Part shown: positions 5,174 through 5,920 of the stretch, one piece after another
How positions within the stretch are numbered: the stretch's first letter is position 1
How the letters are laid out: every line of letters begins with the position of its first letter
Notes under the pieces: model-generated
The model's database searches: none
Told to the model about the DNA's origin: nothing
What the model saw: the letters and a program-made list of their open reading frames with translations, nothing else
Translations under genes and position numbers: made by a program
Source of the DNA: Vulcanisaeta sp. MG_3
Lineage (GTDB): Archaea > Thermoproteota > Thermoprotei > Thermoproteales > Thermocladiaceae
DNA: 5,920 bases
Assembly: GCA_001516765.1 (NCBI GenBank)
Contig: LOCH01000029.1
Coordinates: 1 to 5,920 of the forward strand
Direction: 5' to 3'

Positions 5174-5920
5174 ATGGTTAGGGATAGTCTTGGCGAGGCT
5201 ATAGTTCATTATGCCCTTAACATTAGGTTTGAAGATCTAGATCAGCAAGTCATTAATGAGGTTAAGAGGAGGGTTTTAGATAGCCTAGGTGTCGCCCTTG
5301 CAGCATTTACGGCAGAGCCTGTCAAGATAGCGAGGGGCATAGCTAGGAATTACAAGTCTAGTATTGAGGCAACGTTGTGGGGCACACCAAATACTGCTGC
5401 GATTGATTGGGCCTCATTCACCAACGCCCTAATGGTCAGGTATTTGGATTATAATGACACGTACCTAGGCAAGGAACCCCTACACCCCAGCGACATGATT
5501 CCAACGCTCGTGGCAGCGGCCGAATACAGGAGGTTAGGTGGTAAGGACTTGACAACGGCGATAGCCGCATCCTACGAAGTAGGTGTTAGGCTTTGTGATG
5601 CAGGGAGTCTTAGGCTTCACGGTTGGGATCACGTCAACTACATAGGTATCGCCGTAACAGCAGGCTTGGCGAAGTTAATGGGACTTAATGAGAATAAAGC
5701 CTTGAATGCTCTCTCGATAGCCACAGTGCCCCATGCAGCCATGAGGCAGTCAAGGGTTGGTGAACTGAGCCACTGGAAGGCAGCAGCCACAGCGAACTCC
5801 TCCAGGAATGCCGTATTCGCGACGCTGCTTGCCATGGAGGGCTTCACAGGACCTGATGCACCACTAAAGGGGGAGATGGGCTTCATACGGCAACTACTCG
5901 CCAATGAATTCAATGAAAAG
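5174..5920 (+). CDS. MmgE/PrpD family protein, 5' part (runs off the window)
   Basis: The frame is open from 5174 to the window end, giving 249 residues of a family usually 440-480 long, so just over half is present. MmgE/PrpD proteins include 2-methylcitrate dehydratase (methylcitrate cycle, propionate breakdown) and cis-aconitate decarboxylase. DYNDTY (92-97) and HPSD (104-107) form the family signature; D92, T96 and H104 appear to match the active-site Asp, Thr and His described for cis-aconitate decarboxylase. GELSHWKA (196-203) supplies the matching Lys, K202. A second conserved Lys would lie beyond the window. GFTGP (223-227) is also typical. Substrate cannot be assigned: 2-methylcitrate dehydration is the usual role, but many paralogues are uncharacterised and no other methylcitrate-cycle gene is visible here. 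ATG 5174 fits leaderless transcription; ATG 5168 adds two residues and has GGTGA seven bases upstream. Confidence 0.9.
   Translation, partial: MVRDSLGEAIVHYALNIRFEDLDQQVINEVKRRVLDSLGVALAAFTAEPVKIARGIARNYKSSIEATLWGTPNTAAIDWASFTNALMVRYLDYNDTYLGKEPLHPSDMIPTLVAAAEYRRLGGKDLTTAIAASYEVGVRLCDAGSLRLHGWDHVNYIGIAVTAGLAKLMGLNENKALNALSIATVPHAAMRQSRVGELSHWKAAATANSSRNAVFATLLAMEGFTGPDAPLKGEMGFIRQLLANEFNEK

Noticed and set aside
5164..5181. Five-codon ATG frame overlapping the MmgE/PrpD start, possibly a leader peptide
   Set aside because: It is too short to distinguish from chance and would lie upstream of, or across, the predicted transcription start.

Overview
The window reads as part of a crenarchaeal chromosome, most probably of the Thermoproteales (Vulcanisaeta/Caldivirga-like). 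This is inferred from three things: AGG-rich arginine usage at moderate GC; genes that start at or within a few bases of the expected transcription start, about 25-30 bp downstream of an A/T-rich box A, with almost no Shine-Dalgarno signals; and the protein families present. The genus is a guess; the archaeal assignment is firmer. No rRNA, tRNA, CRISPR array or insertion sequence was found.

Layout. Bases 1-146 are non-coding and carry two close inverted repeats directly upstream of a TATA box. Two small, probably helical, unrecognised genes follow on the + strand (147-446 and 516-884). The first is built from a 17-residue repeat with an exact 51-bp DNA period. Next is a 608-residue iron-sulfur protein (942-2768) with a PUA-like N-terminal region, a sulfonucleotide-reductase (CysH/APS reductase-like) PP-loop domain and a C-terminal two-cluster ferredoxin domain. 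A 69-residue orphan gene (2810-3019) and a PLP-dependent class V aminotransferase-fold protein (3055-4233) complete the + strand group. A 145-bp convergent spacer separates it from queC (4379-5092, minus strand), which makes preQ0 for archaeosine in tRNA. An 81-bp divergent promoter region separates queC from an MmgE/PrpD family gene (from about 5174, + strand) that runs off the end of the window.

How the genes relate. The five left-hand genes lie on one strand with gaps of 35 to 69 bp, but each has its own box A at leaderless spacing. They may therefore be a set of single-gene transcripts rather than one operon. The most interesting neighbourhood is the sulfonucleotide-reductase-like/ferredoxin fusion beside a class V PLP enzyme. 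The pair suggests sulfur chemistry, yet the usual catalytic cysteine is absent from both: the first lacks the C-terminal ECGLH motif and the second has no cysteine at all. Database labels such as 'PAPS reductase' and 'cysteine desulfurase' would probably mislead here. queC and the PrpD-like gene are ordinary family members with no clear link to the left half.
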